A stretch of DNA of 64,000 bases from Occallatibacter riparius (GTDB lineage Bacteria > Acidobacteriota > Terriglobia > Terriglobales > Acidobacteriaceae). The translations under genes were made by a program, and so were the position numbers. Positions 61,531-64,000 of the stretch are shown here, piece after piece (position 1 is the first letter of the stretch; every line of letters starts with the position of its first letter). Below the pieces are notes generated by a model. It ran no database searches and was not told where the DNA came from. It saw only the letters and a list, made by a program, of their open reading frames with translations. The stretch spans positions 2,232,001-2,296,000 of the forward strand of contig NZ_CP093313.1 in the NCBI RefSeq assembly GCF_025264625.1, given 5' to 3'.

Positions 61531-62100
61531 ATGAAGCGTTTACTGCGGGGATCGGTTTTGATGCTGCTGTTCGGAGCCACAATCGCGCTTGCTCAAGATG
61601 TTCGCTACAACTTCGATAAGAGCACTGATTTCACGAAGTACAAGACCTACAAGTTTGTACCGATGAAAGATGCGACGCCAGTCAACGATCTGGTGGACAA
61701 GCAGATCAAGGCGGGCATCGAGGCGCAGTTGAGCCAGAAGGGCTTGACGAAGGTCGACGGAGACAACGCCGATCTGCTCATCGGCTATCAGACAGCAATC
61801 GGCCAGGAGAAGCAGTTTACTTCCTACGACAGCGGCTGGGGATATGGTCCAGGGTGGGGCCGCGGAGGCTGGTACGGCGGCGGCATGAGCACCGGAATGA
61901 CGACCGGACAAACCTCAACGATTTATACCGGACAGCTCGCGGTCGATATGTATGACTCCGCGCAGAAGGACCTGGTGTGGAGAGGGGTCGTCAGCAAAAC
62001 GATCGACACCAACGCCAAGCCGGATAAACAAGAGAAGAACTTGACCAAGGCTCTGACTAAGTTGTTCAAGAAGTATCCTCCCGAGGTCAAGGCGTCGTAA
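61531..62100 (+). CDS. DUF4136 family exported protein
   Basis: A 189-aa protein; ATG 61531 follows GAGGAGG. The signal peptide (LLRGSVLMLLFGATIALAQD) has no lipobox. The family motif is YNFDKSTDFTKYKTYKFVPM, followed by IEAQLSQKGLTKVDGDNADL. A glycine/tyrosine-rich insert (WGYGPGWGRGGWYGGGMSTG) lies mid-protein, then TGQLAVDMYDSAQKDLVWRG. DUF4136 proteins are envelope-associated with unknown roles, and some members are linked to stress. It may be regulated by the upstream palindrome. Confidence 0.85.
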   Translation: MKRLLRGSVLMLLFGATIALAQDVRYNFDKSTDFTKYKTYKFVPMKDATPVNDLVDKQIKAGIEAQLSQKGLTKVDGDNADLLIGYQTAIGQEKQFTSYDSGWGYGPGWGRGGWYGGGMSTGMTTGQTSTIYTGQLAVDMYDSAQKDLVWRGVVSKTIDTNAKPDKQEKNLTKALTKLFKKYPPEVKAS

Positions 62101-62249
62101 GTGACTTCACGGCTGGTGCCTGGCTCGTGCGTGCTTCAGCCGACGAGCCGGGTTCCAAAGCCGAGGCAGGGCGTATTCAGGATGTGCGCTGGTTAGCTCC
62201 CGGTATCGTGGGCTCTTTGAGGGGGCGTGCCCAAGAGGTTAGTTCCGGA

Positions 62250-63317
62250 ATGCTAAGCGAAGGACAAAGCCGCGCAGTTGAGCGCAACGGGAGCAATTGG
62301 TCACGAGAGATGGCCGGAAGCTCTCCAGCGTTGCTGTGGGTCGCTCACGCGGACAGCGAATTTGCAGACATCAACGACGAGTGGGAGCACTTCACGGGCG
62401 TGTCCAGGGGCGAGAATCTTGGCCCTGGATGGATGCGGCGCATTCATCCGAAGGATCTAGCGGGTTGGCTTAAGAGCTTCGCTGAAGCATTTCGTCTTTC
62501 GAAAGAACTTTCAACGCGGTTGCGGTTGGAGCGGCATGATGGCCAGTACCGCTGGATGCTGGTTCGGGCTAATCCGCTGCCGACGGAAGGTGGGCAGCCT
62601 GGCGGATTTGCCGGATGCTGCATCGACATTACCGATGAACGCGAGATTGCGGACGCTGTTTCGGACTTCAGCGGCCGCTTAATTCAGGCGCAAGAGGGCG
62701 AACGCTCTCGCATCGCAAGGGAACTGCACGACGATATAACGCAGCGGATGGCGCTTCTTGCCAACGGGATTCAAGAGCTTGACTTACCGAGATTGCGCCT
62801 GAGCACTCCTCAAAAGAAGCAGCGTATTCAGGCGCTCAAAAAGCTGGCGATCGAGATATCGTCTGATGTTCAGTTTCTTTCTCGACAGCTGCATCCGTCG
62901 AAACTCCAATACCTAGGCCTTCCGGCCGCTATCAGGAGTCTCTGCCGAGAGGTGTCGTTGCGGCACAAGGTGGACGTTACATGTATCGTGCGGGATGTTC
63001 CGGACAAACTGCCCGAGTCTATCTCTCTGAATTTGTTCAGGACCGCACAGGAGTCTCTCCAAAACGTTGTGAAACACAGCCGGGCCCAACATGCGTTGGT
63101 TGAATTGGTCGGAGAAACGGCGGGCATACATCTGCGGATCTCCGACGATGGCGTAGGGTTTGAACTGAATCAAGAGAATTCGTCACGAGGGTTGGGGCTC
63201 ACGAGCATGAGAGAACGGCTGAACTCCGTGGGAGGCACATTCTCTGTATGCTCTGGCAGGATGACCGGCACGCATGTTGAAGGTGCGGTGCCGATGGCGC
63301 AGCTAGCGCACGGGTGA
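62250..63317 (+). CDS. PAS histidine kinase (HisKA_3 type)
   Basis: A 355-aa soluble kinase. ATG 62250 follows AGAGG at a long spacing; an earlier GTG at 62127 is possible. A PAS domain (residues ~22-130; SSPALLWVAHADSEFADIND, then PGGFAGCCIDITDEREIADA) precedes HisKA_3 with His160 in RSRIARELHDDITQRM and an HATPase domain (DDGVGFELNQ, RGLGLTSMRERLNSVGG). No membrane helix, so it senses a cytoplasmic signal. The downstream receiver protein is its likely partner. Confidence 0.88.
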   Translation: MLSEGQSRAVERNGSNWSREMAGSSPALLWVAHADSEFADINDEWEHFTGVSRGENLGPGWMRRIHPKDLAGWLKSFAEAFRLSKELSTRLRLERHDGQYRWMLVRANPLPTEGGQPGGFAGCCIDITDEREIADAVSDFSGRLIQAQEGERSRIARELHDDITQRMALLANGIQELDLPRLRLSTPQKKQRIQALKKLAIEISSDVQFLSRQLHPSKLQYLGLPAAIRSLCREVSLRHKVDVTCIVRDVPDKLPESISLNLFRTAQESLQNVVKHSRAQHALVELVGETAGIHLRISDDGVGFELNQENSSRGLGLTSMRERLNSVGGTFSVCSGRMTGTHVEGAVPMAQLAHG

Positions 63318-63489
63318 GAGGTACCTCAAAGCTCGAATGCAATCAAGAGCCCTTTTGAACGGTCAAGTCAGTAATTTGTACCAGTTCACAAGAGCAAGCA
63401 GGTTCCTAGAATTGGAAAAGACGTGGCAGAGGGCCTCGGTGCTGCGGTGAAGTTACGGCCTGCAGCCGCCATCGAAGCGAGAGGACGTC

Positions 63490-63906
63490 GTGAAAAAGAA
63501 ACCGAGCATTCTCCTCGCCGATGACAATGCCGCAATTCTTGACGTGGTGAGTCGCCTGCTCAGGAATCATCAGTGCAACGTCGTGGCGAGAATAAACGAT
63601 GGCGCCGATGTCGTCAGGGAGTCTCTGCGGCTGCGGCCGGACATCGTCGTGCTGGATATCTCAATGGATGCATTGAATGGCATTGATCTTGCACGAGAGC
63701 TGTCACTTTGCGGCAGTTCGTCTAAGGTCATCTTCCTGAGTGTGCACGAGGACTCAGATTTTGTGAACGCGGCCATGGGTGCGGGAGGCTCGGCATACGT
63801 GGTGAAATCTCGCGTAGCTACGGATCTTTGCTCCGCCGTAGATGCGGTTCTGAACGACAAGAGGTTCCTCTCGCCGACGATGCTCTACCAGGCCAAGCGT
63901 TTGTAG
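63490..63906 (+). CDS. Receiver-only response regulator
   Basis: A 138-aa protein; GTG 63490 follows GAGGACGTC. The receiver is intact: acidic Asp11-Asp12, phospho-acceptor Asp56 (DIVVLDISMD), Thr/Ser in FLSVHEDSD and Lys in AYVVKSRV. The sequence ends shortly after the receiver (LSPTMLYQAKRL) without the LuxR helix-turn-helix expected for NarL-type partners. It may act by protein contact or as a phosphate sink. A perfect palindrome lies 15 bases after the stop. Confidence 0.85.
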   Translation: MKKKPSILLADDNAAILDVVSRLLRNHQCNVVARINDGADVVRESLRLRPDIVVLDISMDALNGIDLARELSLCGSSSKVIFLSVHEDSDFVNAAMGAGGSAYVVKSRVATDLCSAVDAVLNDKRFLSPTMLYQAKRL

Positions 63907-63921
63907 GGCTGGTGATTTTCC

Positions 63922-63937
63922 CTGTCAGTACTGACAG
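63922..63937. promoter_or_regulatory. Perfect 16-base palindrome
   Basis: CTGTCAGTACTGACAG at 63922-63937 is a perfect inverted repeat, extended rightward by TTTCA. It shares the CTGACAGTTTCA half with the site at 61391. It is probably an operator for a gene beyond the right edge. Confidence 0.5.
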
Positions 63938-64000
63938 TTTCACCAGCATTGCTGCACAGCTAACGTGTTCAGCGAACGTGGAACTCTTACGCGCCTTTGA

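Overview
The window looks like chromosomal DNA of an Acidobacteriota member, most likely class Terriglobia (Acidobacteriaceae-like). This rests on gene content and style: high-GC genes, lineage-typical families (HipA-like kinase with DUF3037, lipase maturation factor, DUF4136, MaoC-phosphotransacetylase fusion), and abundant short hairpin repeats between genes. No rRNA, IS transposase, integrase or CRISPR array was seen. One tRNA is present.

Region 1 (1-20.6 kb, all minus strand) is a tailed-phage-type head and tail module. In transcription order it holds a 142-aa unknown protein, a 2395-aa exported fibre-like protein, terminase large subunit, a HipA-like kinase, a DUF3037 protein, portal, a putative prohead protease, a putative scaffold, major capsid protein, a head-tail connector, small completion-type proteins, a tail-tube-like protein and a hub-like tail protein that runs off the left edge. 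The kinase/DUF3037 pair is cargo between terminase and portal. Most gene junctions here carry inverted arrays of degenerate 7-base repeats, with one arm at the upstream gene's stop codon and the other shortly before the next start. The same layout recurs between trpA and the chorismate mutase gene. Leftward terminators follow the protease gene, the DUF3037 gene and the fibre promoter region.

Region 2 (20.6-31 kb) is mixed. It has a non-coding stretch with an intrinsic terminator and DnaA-box-like sites, then isoaspartyl peptidase, a cupin, a lipase maturation factor, a ferredoxin and prephenate dehydrogenase. Two toxin-antitoxin-type pairs follow: a RelE-like toxin broken by a frameshift with an intact antitoxin, and a PIN-domain protein with an unusual 240-aa partner. 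A large secreted protein of unknown function ends the region.

Region 3 (31-41.6 kb, minus strand) is mostly aromatic amino acid biosynthesis: trpC-trpF, then trpB, trpA, an AroQ-type chorismate mutase and DAHP synthase. A carboxymuconolactone-decarboxylase-like gene and an AAA ATPase gene interrupt it. An orphan sensor kinase lies downstream; tRNA-Ile(CAT) and an outer-membrane beta-barrel gene lie upstream. Prephenate dehydrogenase in region 2 would complete the branch toward tyrosine.

Region 4 (42-64 kb) holds a GH13/GH63-like glycosidase pair, acetate kinase with a MaoC-phosphotransacetylase fusion, a degenerate receiver-ATPase facing a NarL-type regulator, an MscS-type channel and a patatin-beta-barrel protein. 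A complete RND efflux operon (adaptor, pump, outer-membrane factor), a DUF4136 protein and a PAS histidine kinase with a receiver-only regulator complete it. Three related palindromes near the efflux and two-component genes may be operators for a common regulator.
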